Numbered from the stretch's first letter, positions 16,358 through 23,840 are shown. The stretch is DNA of 33,963 bases from Candidatus Allofournierella merdavium (GCA_019118765.1 DWYI01000066.1:1-33963); one strand, 5' to 3'. Program-made: numbers and translations. Notes: a model not told the origin generated them from the sequence alone.

Positions 16358-16516
16358 TCTGCTCTCTCCTTTTTATCCCGCCGGCGAGCAGGTGAAACCG
16401 GCCCTTTCCCCGGGCGCCTCCGGCGCGTGGCCCCGCGCCGGCGCGAAAAAGGCGCCTTGGGCCTTTTTCATGCTACCCGGTTCCACCCTCACAGCGGGTT
16501 TTCTCCTTGGAACCGT
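16358..16516 (-). promoter_or_regulatory. Structured leader between the MarR gene and the reductase gene
   Basis: This 159-base minus-strand spacer is unusually rich in hairpins. Reading from the MarR stop: a two-part stem closed by GGTTCC/GGAACC (arms near 16508-16513 and 16478-16483), a terminator-like hairpin GAAAAAGGC...GCCTTTTTC (16445-16469), and a very stable CGCCGGCGCG/CGCGCCGG hairpin (near 16405-16445). The T-rich arm of the middle hairpin is the only T run, so termination would be partial. It may set the ratio of regulator to enzymes or be a conditional attenuator. No known riboswitch consensus was recognised. Confidence 0.4.
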
Positions 16517-16969
16517 TTATTCGGGGATGCCCTCCTCGGCGAGCACCCGGAGGTTCCGGATGATGGAATCCAGCGCGCCGTAAAAAACCTGCCGCGTCTC
16601 GTCGGTCAGATCCCGGCCGGCCAGTTCCACCGCGCGGCTGGCCCGCCGGCACACCTGCTCCGCCGCCTGCCTCCCCTCCTGCGTCAGGCGGATCACCCCG
16701 CCATAGCCGCTCTTGTGCTTGCCCTCCTTGTACACCAGGCCCTTTTCCTCCAGGATGGCCAGCATCCGGGACGCGTCGGACTTATCCTTCATGCACAGCT
16801 CGCACAACTCGGGGACCGTGATCCCCTGCGGGCTGCGGTAGATGGCGGTGAGATAGGTGGCGTGCGCGCCTTTCAGGCCATAGGCCTTCATCTCCTCGCC
16901 GGCCAGCCTGTGCCAGCAGCGCGAGATCTCGGCGATCGCCGCGCTGAACCGCTCGAACCGCTCCACCAT
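16517..16969 (-). CDS. MarR family transcriptional regulator of the aconitase X/reductase operon
   Basis: 150 residues with a MarR winged helix: helix-turn-helix around residues 48-85 (GITVPELCELCMKDKSDASRMLAILEEKGLVYKEG), wing (KHKSGYGGVIRLTQEG) and dimerisation helices. I chose ATG 16969 because GGGAGGGG lies about 9 bases upstream; an upstream in-frame extension to 17008 would lie across the leader. It is the first gene of the minus-strand operon leading to the reductase and aconitase X. The promoter region carries repeated AAGTTGA half-sites, so it probably represses its own operon and responds to the pathway's substrate. Confidence 0.88.
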   Translation of the reverse strand: MVERFERFSAAIAEISRCWHRLAGEEMKAYGLKGAHATYLTAIYRSPQGITVPELCELCMKDKSDASRMLAILEEKGLVYKEGKHKSGYGGVIRLTQEGRQAAEQVCRRASRAVELAGRDLTDETRQVFYGALDSIIRNLRVLAEEGIPE

Positions 16970-16997
16970 AGGACAGCCCCTCCCGATTTTAATAAAT

Positions 16998-17048
16998 TGT
17001 AAATTCAACTTTTACAGTATAGCGGCAAAAAGTTGAGTTGTCAACTTT
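16998..17048 (-). promoter_or_regulatory. Promoter with repeated MarR-type operator half-sites
   Basis: On the minus strand a consensus TTGACA (17039-17044), a 17-base spacer and TATACT (17016-17021). An 8-bp-arm palindrome AAAGTTGA-gttg-TCAACTTT (17029-17048) covers the -35 box. A third AAGTTGA copy lies downstream of the -10 (about 17004-17012), within a TGTAAA/TTTACA inverted repeat (16998-17016). This is the pattern expected for MarR autorepression. Confidence 0.75.
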
Positions 17049-17251
17049 ACTTTTGGCAGCTTTTCCCTCCCCGCCGGCGGGGCTCCGGGCCCCGAAAAGC
17101 GCCTGTACGGGGCGGCGCGGCCCTTTTCGGCCCACAGCACGGTTATCCATCTGCCCGAAGCAGACGATATATAAAACAGATACCGCATCGCCGCCCGCCG
17201 CGCCGGCGGCGATGCCCGACCGGCAAAAGGCGTGGGAAAGGAGCATTCATC

Positions 17252-17761
17252 ATGTCATTGACTGTCACAAACGGCGGGCGGGTCGTCAGCGCCGCAAAGC
17301 GCAGCAAACAGGCCATGGCCGCGAAGGCGCCGCCGCAGAAGGGCCCGGCGGCGCGGGTCACGGACCGGCTGGAGTGGTCCTCCGGCCCGGTCCTCGACCC
17401 GGAGAAGAAGGCCCTGCTGGAACTGCTGCGGCCCAAACAGAAAGAGGAAAAATCCTCCATCCAGTCGATGAGCGAGTTTTTGTCCGAACAGGCGCGGGTG
17501 CGGCGGCTGTGCGCCCGGATCGCCGCCCGCATCCGGGCGGGAGACCGGGTGCCGATGAAGGACCGCCGCTATCTGAAGGCCCGTGACCCGCTGCAATACG
17601 CGATGGCGACCCTGATGCAAAAGCCGAACGACGACCCCAAGCGCCGGGGAACACTGCTGAAAGCCGGGGACACGCCGCGTCCGGAGACGTCCGCCCCGGC
17701 GGCCCCCGCCGAGGCGCCGGCCGCGCCGGCGTGCGCCGGAAGCGTGTCGGCGCACGCCTGA
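17252..17761 (+). CDS. Hypothetical basic protein
   Basis: 169 residues that I do not recognise. The ATG at 17252 follows GGGAAAGGAG by 9 bases, so it looks like a genuinely translated gene. The N-terminal 35 residues are rich in Lys, Ala and Pro. The middle (about 45-125) is predicted helical and strongly charged, with RRLCARIAARIRAGDRVPMKDRRYL followed by YAMATLMQKPN. The last 35 residues are an Ala/Pro-rich tail. No signal peptide or membrane segment is seen, so it should be cytoplasmic. It stands alone on the plus strand, divergent from the MarR operon and convergent with the ABC exporter, and has its own terminator. A nucleic-acid-associated or structural role is possible from charge alone but is not supported by a motif. 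Confidence 0.7.
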   Translation: MSLTVTNGGRVVSAAKRSKQAMAAKAPPQKGPAARVTDRLEWSSGPVLDPEKKALLELLRPKQKEEKSSIQSMSEFLSEQARVRRLCARIAARIRAGDRVPMKDRRYLKARDPLQYAMATLMQKPNDDPKRRGTLLKAGDTPRPETSAPAAPAEAPAAPACAGSVSAHA

Positions 17762-17780
17762 CCGGGGCGCGAAGAGAGAG

Positions 17781-17809
17781 AAAAGCCGCAGGTTTCCCTG
17801 CGGCTTTTT
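17781..17809 (+). terminator. Terminator of the hypothetical basic protein gene
   Basis: A perfect 12-bp stem (17781-17792 with 17797-17808), TTTC loop and five T's (17805-17809), 20 bases after the stop. The A-rich left arm lets it also act on the minus strand for the convergent ABC operon. Confidence 0.9.
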
Positions 17810-17844
17810 GTTGTTTCCGGACATGGGCGCCGCCCGGCCCGCGA

Positions 17845-19662
17845 TCACATACGCTGCATCCGCTCCTGTTCAAACTGCCTGCGGTACAGGTCGCGGTAAT
17901 ACCCCTTTTTGCGGATTAATTCGTCGTGGGTGCCCTGTTCCACGATCGCGCCGTCCCGCACCACCAGGATGAGGTCGGCGCGGCGGATGGTGGACAGGCG
18001 GTGGGCGATCAGGAAGGAGGTGCGCCCCTTGAGAAGCACCTCCGTCGCGTCCTGGATGAGGCGCTCCGTCCGGGTGTCGATGGAACTGGTGGCCTCGTCC
18101 AGCACAAAGATGCGGGGGTCGGCCAGCACCGCGCGGGCAAAGGAGATCAGCTGCTTTTCGCCGGTGGAGAGGCGGTCGCCCCCCTCGCCCACATCGCTCT
18201 GGTAACCCTTTTCCAGCTTCATGGCCACCTGATCCGCCGAGACGGCCCTGGCCGCCGCCATGACCTCTTCGTCGGTGGCGTCCAGACGGCCGTAGCGGAT
18301 GTTCTCCATCACCGTGCCGGAGAACAGGTGCGGGCTTTGCAGCACATAGCCGATGCTGCTGTGCAGCCACAGCTGGCTGCGCTCGCGGTAATCCCTGCCG
18401 TCGATGAGCACCTGGCCGGAGGTGGGTTCAAAGAAGCGGCAGGCCAGGTTGACCAGCGTGCTCTTGCCCGCCCCCGTCTCGCCCACGATGGCGATGGTGG
18501 ACCCGGCGGGGATCTTCAGGTTGAAGTGGGAAAGGACGTCCTCGCCGCCGTCGGGGTAGCGAAAGGAGACGTCCCGGAACTCGATGTCCCCGCGGATGGG
18601 CTCCCAGTTCTCCCGCCGGGGCAGGAAGACCGTGCCGTATTTCTCGATCACCGCGGGCGTGTCGGTGATGAGCGGCTGCTGCTCCAGCAGGCCCATCACC
18701 CGCTCGATGTTGGCCTGCAGCGAGAGGAGATCGGCGATGTTGCGGGCGATCTGCTGGATGGGTTCGAAGATGCCCACCGCGTAGGATGTGAACGCCGACA
18801 GCGTCCCGATCAGCAGCAGATGTTCCAGGGCCAGCGCGCCGCCCCGGGCGAGGACGATGGCCGTTGTCAGCGAGCTGAAAAACATCACCAGCGGGATGTA
18901 GACGGCCGAGAGCCGCGCCGCCCGCACCGACGACAGGCGCATATCCTGGGTGACCGCCTGAAAGTCGCGGTCGTTCTGCGCCTCGATGACCAGCGTTTTG
19001 GAGGTGCGCGCCCCCATGATGCCCTCGTTGTAGGCGCTTGTGATGCGGGAGTTCATCTTGCGCACCCGGCGGTTCCAGCGCAGGATCCTGTCCTGGAACC
19101 ACACCGTCAGCAGGGACATCACCGGCACGATGAGCACCACCGCCGCCGCGAGCCCCGGGTGCAGGAGGAACATGATCACGAACACCCCCAGAACGTAGAA
19201 GACGGCCCACAGGATGTCGAAGGCGTTCCACGCCACCATGCTGGCGATGCGATTGGTGTCGCTCATGATGCGGGAGAGCAGATAGCCCACCGGCGTGACA
19301 TTGTAGTACGACAGCGAGAGGGTCTGCAGATGCACGAAACACGCGCGCTTCATGTCGCGGCCCAGCTGCATCTCAATGCGCATCGAGCGGCGGGTGAACA
19401 GGATGACCGCCAGCGCCTGCAGGCCGATGACGCAGCCGTAGAAGAGGGCGAAGCCCGGCAGGCCGGACACGTCCCCCGTCTTGATGAACTCGTCGATGGC
19501 GTACCGCTGGAACAGGGGCAGGGCGATGTCGATGGCCGCGCACACCACGTTCAGCGCGATCACCGCGGCCACCAGGCCGCGGTAGGGCCGCAGAAACGGC
19601 AGCAGTTTTTTCCACGAGCGGATGTCAAAGGACTTTGTATAGTCCTGCTCGTCATACCCCAT
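17845..19662 (-). CDS. ABC exporter half-transporter (permease-ATPase), catalytic-site subunit
   Basis: 605 residues: a six-helix exporter membrane domain (about 1-330) fused to a nucleotide-binding domain. Walker A is GETGAGKST (near 392), and Walker B with the catalytic glutamate is IFVLDEATSSID (near 516-527). The signature is degenerate, LSTGE instead of LSGGQ. The H-loop is IAHRLST. Its start overlaps the end of the partner gene by 11 bases. The combination of a normal Glu here and a degenerate signature is exactly complementary to the partner, as in heterodimeric exporters such as TM287/288 and BmrCD. A multidrug or antimicrobial-peptide exporter in the cytoplasmic membrane is the likeliest role; the substrate is unknown. 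Confidence 0.92.
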   Translation of the reverse strand: MGYDEQDYTKSFDIRSWKKLLPFLRPYRGLVAAVIALNVVCAAIDIALPLFQRYAIDEFIKTGDVSGLPGFALFYGCVIGLQALAVILFTRRSMRIEMQLGRDMKRACFVHLQTLSLSYYNVTPVGYLLSRIMSDTNRIASMVAWNAFDILWAVFYVLGVFVIMFLLHPGLAAAVVLIVPVMSLLTVWFQDRILRWNRRVRKMNSRITSAYNEGIMGARTSKTLVIEAQNDRDFQAVTQDMRLSSVRAARLSAVYIPLVMFFSSLTTAIVLARGGALALEHLLLIGTLSAFTSYAVGIFEPIQQIARNIADLLSLQANIERVMGLLEQQPLITDTPAVIEKYGTVFLPRRENWEPIRGDIEFRDVSFRYPDGGEDVLSHFNLKIPAGSTIAIVGETGAGKSTLVNLACRFFEPTSGQVLIDGRDYRERSQLWLHSSIGYVLQSPHLFSGTVMENIRYGRLDATDEEVMAAARAVSADQVAMKLEKGYQSDVGEGGDRLSTGEKQLISFARAVLADPRIFVLDEATSSIDTRTERLIQDATEVLLKGRTSFLIAHRLSTIRRADLILVVRDGAIVEQGTHDELIRKKGYYRDLYRRQFEQERMQRM

Positions 19663-21481
19663 GGCTTTCCCCTCCTTCCGGGGCGAACAGCAGATCCCGG
19701 TCCTCCCCGGTCATCTGCAGGTCGTAAATTTCGCGGTAAAGGCCGTGCCGCTCCATCAGCTGCTCATGGCTGCCGATCTCCGCCACCCGCCCCTCCTGCA
19801 GCACAAGGATCAGGTCGGCCTGCATGAGCGTGGTGATGCGGTGGGAGATGAGGATCACCGTGGCGGTGCCCTTGGCCCGGTGCAGCGACGCCCGGATGGC
19901 CGCGTCGGTCTCGGCGTCCACGGCGGAGAGGGAGTCGTCAAAGATCAGGACGGGCGCGTCCCCCATCAGGGTGCGGGCGATGGCCACCCGCTGCTTCTGC
20001 CCGCCCGAGAGGGTCACGCCCCGCTCACCCACGATGGTGTCGTACCCCTGGGCAAAGGAGAGGATGGCGTCGTCCACATGGGCCGTGCCCGCGTGGCGGC
20101 GCACCTCCTCCATGGTCGCGCCGGGGCGCACGGCGGCAATGTTCTCCCGGATGCTGCGGGAGAACAGGAACGGCTCCTGCAGCACGATGCCGATGTTCCG
20201 CCGCAGGTACGGGCGGCTGATCCGGGCGATGTCCACGCCGCCGATGGTGATGCGCCCGCCCTCCGGCGGGAGATCGTAGAGGCGGTCCAGCAGGTGCATC
20301 ATGGTGGATTTGCCGCTGCCCGTCGCCCCCAGCACCGCGAAGGTCTTGCCGGCAGGGATGGTGAAACTCACGTCCCGCAGCACCGGCTGCCCGCCGTAGG
20401 CAAACGACACATGGTGGAAAACGATGTCCCGGTCCATGGGCGGCGTCAGGGCGTTTTCCGGCTCCCGCTCCGGCTCAGCGTCAAGGATATAGGCCAGGCG
20501 CTCGATGGAAACCCCCGCCTTGCTCATCTCCGAGAGGATCCGGCCCAGGCTGCGCACCGGCCACACGAGCGACTGGTTGTAGGACACGAAGGCCAGAAAT
20601 TCCCCCAGGGTGATCGCCCCGTCCACCGCCTGCAGCACGCCCACCGAGATGACCGTGAGGATCTGCAGGCCGGTGATGAGATCGCCCACGCCCCAGTAGG
20701 CGCTCAGCAGCCGCCCGAGGCGGATCCACAGCGACGCGAACCGCTCGTTCTTTTTGTCAAAGCGCTCCACCTCGAACGCTTCCCGGCCGAAGGCCCGCAC
20801 CACCCGCACGCCGGCAAGGTTTTCCTGCACCAGCGCGGAGAGCTCGCCCTCCGCCTCGTCCGCCGTGAGAAACCGCCGGGCGATGCGGGAGTAGAAAAAG
20901 GCCGAATACAGCAGGATCACCGGCAAAAAGCCGGCGGCGATCAGGGTCATCCCGCCGTTCATCGACAGCATCACCGCCAGCGAAAAGGCCACCAGCAGGG
21001 CGATGCGGAACACCTCCAGCAGCTGATTGGTCACAAAGTTGCGCACCACCTCCACGTCCGAGGTGCAGCGCTGGATGATCTCCCCGGTGCTGTGGCGCAC
21101 ATGCCACGCATAGGGCAGCCGCTGGATGTGCCGGAACAGCTCGTCCCGCAGCGACTTGACAAAGTTCTCGGAGCCGTTTGCCGTGCCCATGCGGCTGCCG
21201 TAGGTGCACAGGCCCGAGAGCACCGCCACCACGAGCACGATGCCCGCCGCCGCCAGCAGCTGCGTCATGGGGTCGGCCGCGAGGAGCGGCCCCGGCGCCA
21301 GCGCCTGCACCGCGGCGGGGAAGGGTTCCCCGCCCAGGATGGAGTCCACCGCCACCCGCACCACCTGCGGCGTGAGCAGGCCGAGCGCGGTGTTCCCCAC
21401 CGAAAACGCCAGCGTGAGCGCAAAGATCCAGAGATACGGCCGCAAAAAACGCCAGATCAGCGCCCGTTTCGATCGCTTCAA
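19652..21481 (-). CDS. ABC exporter half-transporter (permease-ATPase), degenerate-site subunit
   Basis: 609 residues with an exporter membrane domain (about 1-325) and an ATPase domain: Walker A GATGSGKST (near 383), canonical signature LSGGQKQR (near 489), and Walker B followed by Asp instead of the catalytic Glu (LIFDDSLSAVD, near 508-518), H-loop ISHRITT. This is the non-hydrolytic half of an asymmetric heterodimer with the following gene. The start is a TTG at 21481, supported by AAAAGGAGGGG 8 bases upstream. The gene is preceded by a small leader reading frame and a terminator, so its expression is probably controlled by attenuation; see the leader peptide entry. Confidence 0.92.
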   Translation of the reverse strand: MKRSKRALIWRFLRPYLWIFALTLAFSVGNTALGLLTPQVVRVAVDSILGGEPFPAAVQALAPGPLLAADPMTQLLAAAGIVLVVAVLSGLCTYGSRMGTANGSENFVKSLRDELFRHIQRLPYAWHVRHSTGEIIQRCTSDVEVVRNFVTNQLLEVFRIALLVAFSLAVMLSMNGGMTLIAAGFLPVILLYSAFFYSRIARRFLTADEAEGELSALVQENLAGVRVVRAFGREAFEVERFDKKNERFASLWIRLGRLLSAYWGVGDLITGLQILTVISVGVLQAVDGAITLGEFLAFVSYNQSLVWPVRSLGRILSEMSKAGVSIERLAYILDAEPEREPENALTPPMDRDIVFHHVSFAYGGQPVLRDVSFTIPAGKTFAVLGATGSGKSTMMHLLDRLYDLPPEGGRITIGGVDIARISRPYLRRNIGIVLQEPFLFSRSIRENIAAVRPGATMEEVRRHAGTAHVDDAILSFAQGYDTIVGERGVTLSGGQKQRVAIARTLMGDAPVLIFDDSLSAVDAETDAAIRASLHRAKGTATVILISHRITTLMQADLILVLQEGRVAEIGSHEQLMERHGLYREIYDLQMTGEDRDLLFAPEGGESHGV

Positions 21482-21504
21482 ACGATTCCCCTCCTTTTAC
21501 AAAC

Positions 21505-21532
21505 AAAAAAACCTCCGGCGCAAAGCCGGAAG
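21505..21532 (-). terminator. Candidate attenuator terminator upstream of the ABC exporter
   Basis: On the minus strand CTTCCGGC (21525-21532) pairs with GCCGGAGG (to 21513; 6 perfect pairs plus one after a bulged base), followed by seven T's (21505-21511). It lies between the leader peptide and the exporter start, where a constitutive terminator would abolish expression, which argues for a conditional one. Confidence 0.75.
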
Positions 21533-21562
21533 CGTGGAATGCATCGCACGAACGTCTGCCCG

Positions 21563-21646
21563 TCACAACAGGCAGAGAGGGGGTGCGGACAGTTCTTCCC
21601 GTCGGCTCAGCGAAACCGTGTGATTGGTGAACCCCTTGTTGGTCAT
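21563..21646 (-). CDS. Leader peptide (27 residues) of the ABC exporter operon
   Basis: A short frame with ATG 21646 and TGA 21563-21565. A near-perfect AAAGGAGG (21655-21662) stands 8 bases upstream, stronger than that of most full-size genes here. The peptide begins MTNKGFTNHTVSLSRREEL and ends in PPLCLL. It is followed by a stop-codon hairpin (TCTGCC 21571-21576 with GGCAGA 21555-21560) and then the attenuator. The leader codons for Arg-Arg-Glu (21595-21606) are complementary to the left arm of the terminator, so ribosome position can decide between terminator and antiterminator. B. subtilis bmrB, leader of the bmrCD exporter, is a known analogue by arrangement. No sequence homology is claimed. 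Confidence 0.75.
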   Translation of the reverse strand: MTNKGFTNHTVSLSRREELSAPPLCLL

Positions 21647-21701
21647 TCTGCCCGCCTCCTTTCAGCTGTGCGTCATATTTGTGTAGTATCCAGCAAAAGT
21701 C

Positions 21702-21730
21702 AATATACCCTGTTCGGTCTGTCTTGTCAA
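21702..21730 (-). promoter_or_regulatory. Promoter of the leader peptide / ABC exporter operon
   Basis: A consensus TTGACA (21725-21730), 17-base spacer and TATATT (21702-21707, 5 of 6) on the minus strand, giving a leader RNA of about 50 bases before the leader peptide. Upstream (21731-21911) nothing further is seen. Confidence 0.8.
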
Positions 21731-21911
21731 GAGGAACGCCGGCACCCGGGGCGTGCGGCGCCGGATTTCGTCGCTTCGCCGAATTTTCGCCGGGGTTTTA
21801 TCGCAAAGTAACCACTTGTTCCGGGCATCCGCTCCCGTTGCCGCCCCGCGGCGCTCTGCGTCGCTTTTCTTCGTCACGGGCGAATGCTCTCCCGTTCACC
21901 GCACAGCGGCA

Positions 21912-22859
21912 TCAGTCCGCGGAAGCTCCGTAACCGCTTTTGTAGCCCGACGACCAGTGCACCGCGTACCCCTTGAACGCGGCGGTGCCAAATTCATATT
22001 GTGCGGGAAAGCGCCCGGCGGAACGATTTGAATTCATCGGTTTTCCGGCCTGCGCGTCCGCCGCGCCCGCGGCAAAGCCCGCTGTATAGCCCTCTTCCGC
22101 GCCCATCCCGTATTGGATGTGCCGGACGGCCAGGAATGTGCTGCCCAAAACGAGAAGGCACACGAACACGGCCAAGGCCGCGCTTACCGCCCTGCGCCAT
22201 CCCCGCCGGGGCCCGGGCCGCCCACCCGCGGCCTTGCGTTCCACGAGCCATCCCACAGCGGCGATCGTGTACACGGTCGCCAGGTAAAACACCCACCCGT
22301 TGTTGTATCCGACGGGGGAGCGCTGCATGGCCGACACTCCCGCAACATTGGCCACGGCTATGGCCGCGACCGTGCCGAGAAACAGGCAGACGCCGGTGAT
22401 TTTCCTGTCCAGAAGGACCGCCGCCGCCGTGAGGGCGCAGGTGACCGGCAGAACATGCCAGGCCTGCATCCAATGCCACACACAGTTTTTGACGCCCGCC
22501 ATGTAAAAGAGGAACCGGCACACGGCATACACCGCCGCGTAGGCCGCCGCGGTGACGGCAAGCTCTTTCCCCTTCTGGAACGCCCTCTTTCTCATTTCCC
22601 CGCGGGTCCGTTCCTCTTCCAGTTTTCTGCGCGCGTATTCTTCCAGCGCCGGCATCTCGCGCTGTTTTGCGTCCACCAATTCCTCCAGCGGGACCCCAAA
22701 CATCCCCGAAAGCTTCAGAAGGTTGTCCGTGCTGGGAACGCTCCGGCCGCTTTCCCACTTGGCCACCGCCTGCCTGCTTACGGCAAGGGCAGACGCAACG
22801 ACCTCCTGCGTCAGGCCCCTTTCCTTTCGCAGCTCCTTGATTTTTTCTCCGATGGTCAT
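21912..22859 (-). CDS. Membrane-anchored XRE-family regulator
   Basis: 315 residues. Residues 1-65 form an XRE/Cro helix-turn-helix (IKELRKERGLTQEVVASALAVSRQAVAKWESGRSVPS). A charged, probably coiled linker (70-100) follows. Then come about five hydrophobic segments (roughly 100-120, 133-150, 153-175, 185-206, 225-247). The last 65 residues, likely outside the membrane, contain a Gly/Tyr/Ala pattern (GYTAGFAAGAADAQAG and GYKSGYG). Clostridia have many such one-component regulators with membrane domains; the signal and targets are unknown. ATG at 22859 is the first possible start with a family match. It is adjacent to the ABC exporter but has a separate promoter, so it could regulate the exporter, though nothing in the sequence proves it. 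Confidence 0.85.
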   Translation of the reverse strand: MTIGEKIKELRKERGLTQEVVASALAVSRQAVAKWESGRSVPSTDNLLKLSGMFGVPLEELVDAKQREMPALEEYARRKLEEERTRGEMRKRAFQKGKELAVTAAAYAAVYAVCRFLFYMAGVKNCVWHWMQAWHVLPVTCALTAAAVLLDRKITGVCLFLGTVAAIAVANVAGVSAMQRSPVGYNNGWVFYLATVYTIAAVGWLVERKAAGGRPGPRRGWRRAVSAALAVFVCLLVLGSTFLAVRHIQYGMGAEEGYTAGFAAGAADAQAGKPMNSNRSAGRFPAQYEFGTAAFKGYAVHWSSGYKSGYGASAD

Positions 22860-22885
22860 CGCACCCGCCCCCTTTTCCTGACTCC

Positions 22886-22915
22886 ATTATAAAAAAAGGG
22901 GGATGTTTTTGTCCA
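22886..22915 (-). promoter_or_regulatory. Promoter of the XRE regulator gene
   Basis: On the minus strand TGGACA (22910-22915, 5 of 6), 18-base spacer and a perfect TATAAT (22886-22891), about 25 bases before the start codon. Confidence 0.7.
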
Positions 22916-22991
22916 TCAACTATCCCGTAAACGATCGGTTGCGCCGGGGTGTGTGCCAAGCCGGCGATGCAAAAGTCCCCGGGCCGGAGGC

Positions 22992-23022
22992 CGCCTTTGC
23001 GGGTCACACGCCCGCAAAGGCG
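22992..23022. repeat. Stem-loop straddling the DUF554 stop codon
   Basis: A perfect 12-bp stem (22992-23003 with 23011-23022) whose 7-base loop contains the DUF554 stop. No T run follows on the minus strand, so it is more likely an RNA-stabilising or weak termination element than a full terminator. Confidence 0.5.
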
Positions 23023-23723
23023 CAGAGCACCGCGATGACAATGGACGGCAGCATATTCGCGACTTTCAGTTTCCTCTCACACAGCAGATTGACGCCCACA
23101 CAGAAGATCAGGATCGACCCGGTCAGGGACAGGTTGGAGAGCGCGGCCTCGGTCATCACCGGCTGAACGGCCCTGGCGAGCAGGGTGACCGTCCCCTGCA
23201 GAACACCCACGGGGATGGCCGCGAACACGCACCCCTTGCCCAGGGACGCGCTCATGACACAGATGATCACCATGTCCAGCACCGCCTTGAGCGCCAGGGT
23301 GGAATAGTCGCCGGAGATGCCGTCCTGAATGGCGCCGACAACGGCCATGGCGCCGATGCTCACGGTCAGGGAGGCGGTCACGAATCCGTCCACAAAGCGT
23401 TTTTCGCCGGCGTTTCCCGTCTTTTCCTTCAGCCACTTGCCGAACTGCTCGATCCGATGTTCCAGATCGATCCACTCGCCCAGCAGGGAGCCGACGGCAT
23501 AGCTGATCACCATCATCATCGTCCCGCCGCTCTTCAGGCCGCCGGAGGTCACCGTCATCATCTCCTGCACCGCGCCGCTGATCCCCACGAAGATCACACA
23601 GACACCGATGGCCTGCATCAGCGTTTCCTGGTATCTGGCGCTGATCGCCCGGCTGAAAGCCAGGCCGATCAGGCCGCCCGCAACGATGGCCGCCACATTG
23701 ATAATAGTCCCCAATCCGATCAT
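23004..23723 (-). CDS. DUF554 domain-containing membrane protein
   Basis: 239 residues with about six or seven membrane segments. The family signatures are clear: N-terminal MIGLGTIINVAAIVAGGLIGL, IGVCVIFVGISGA, YAVGSLLGEWIDLEHRIEQFG and the second half DGFVTASLTVSIGAMAVVGAIQDG. DUF554 proteins (YdfK/YqgA-like) are widespread bacterial membrane proteins without a settled function, sometimes proposed as transporters or channels. I chose ATG 23723 (AAAGGAT upstream) over an in-frame ATG at 23750. It has its own promoter and no obvious partner gene. Confidence 0.9.
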   Translation of the reverse strand: MIGLGTIINVAAIVAGGLIGLAFSRAISARYQETLMQAIGVCVIFVGISGAVQEMMTVTSGGLKSGGTMMMVISYAVGSLLGEWIDLEHRIEQFGKWLKEKTGNAGEKRFVDGFVTASLTVSIGAMAVVGAIQDGISGDYSTLALKAVLDMVIICVMSASLGKGCVFAAIPVGVLQGTVTLLARAVQPVMTEAALSNLSLTGSILIFCVGVNLLCERKLKVANMLPSIVIAVLCAFAGV

Positions 23724-23780
23724 ACCTGTATCCTTTCCGCGGCAAAACACAAGGTCGTCCGCCGATCACTCACGGATACG

Positions 23781-23809
23781 AGTATACGCTTTTCCCGAAA
23801 AAATGACAA
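23781..23809 (-). promoter_or_regulatory. Promoter of the DUF554 gene
   Basis: On the minus strand TTGTCA (23804-23809), 17-base spacer, TATACT (23781-23786). The -35 box abuts the T-run of the terminator of the upstream transglutaminase gene. Confidence 0.7.
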
Positions 23810-23840
23810 AAAAAGGCCCGGTCTTGTGCGACCGGGCCTT
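23808..23840 (-). terminator. Terminator of the surface transglutaminase gene
   Basis: A perfect 11-bp stem (23813-23823 with 23830-23840), 6-base loop and seven T's on the minus strand (complement of 23808-23814). It lies about 110 bases after the transglutaminase stop. Confidence 0.9.

Noticed and set aside
16478..16492. T-box-like GGTGGAACCGGG on the minus strand
   Set aside because: The T-box core ends in ACCGCG and needs a long stem I leader. Here the MarR coding sequence begins right upstream and the downstream gene is not an amino acid or tRNA synthetase gene.
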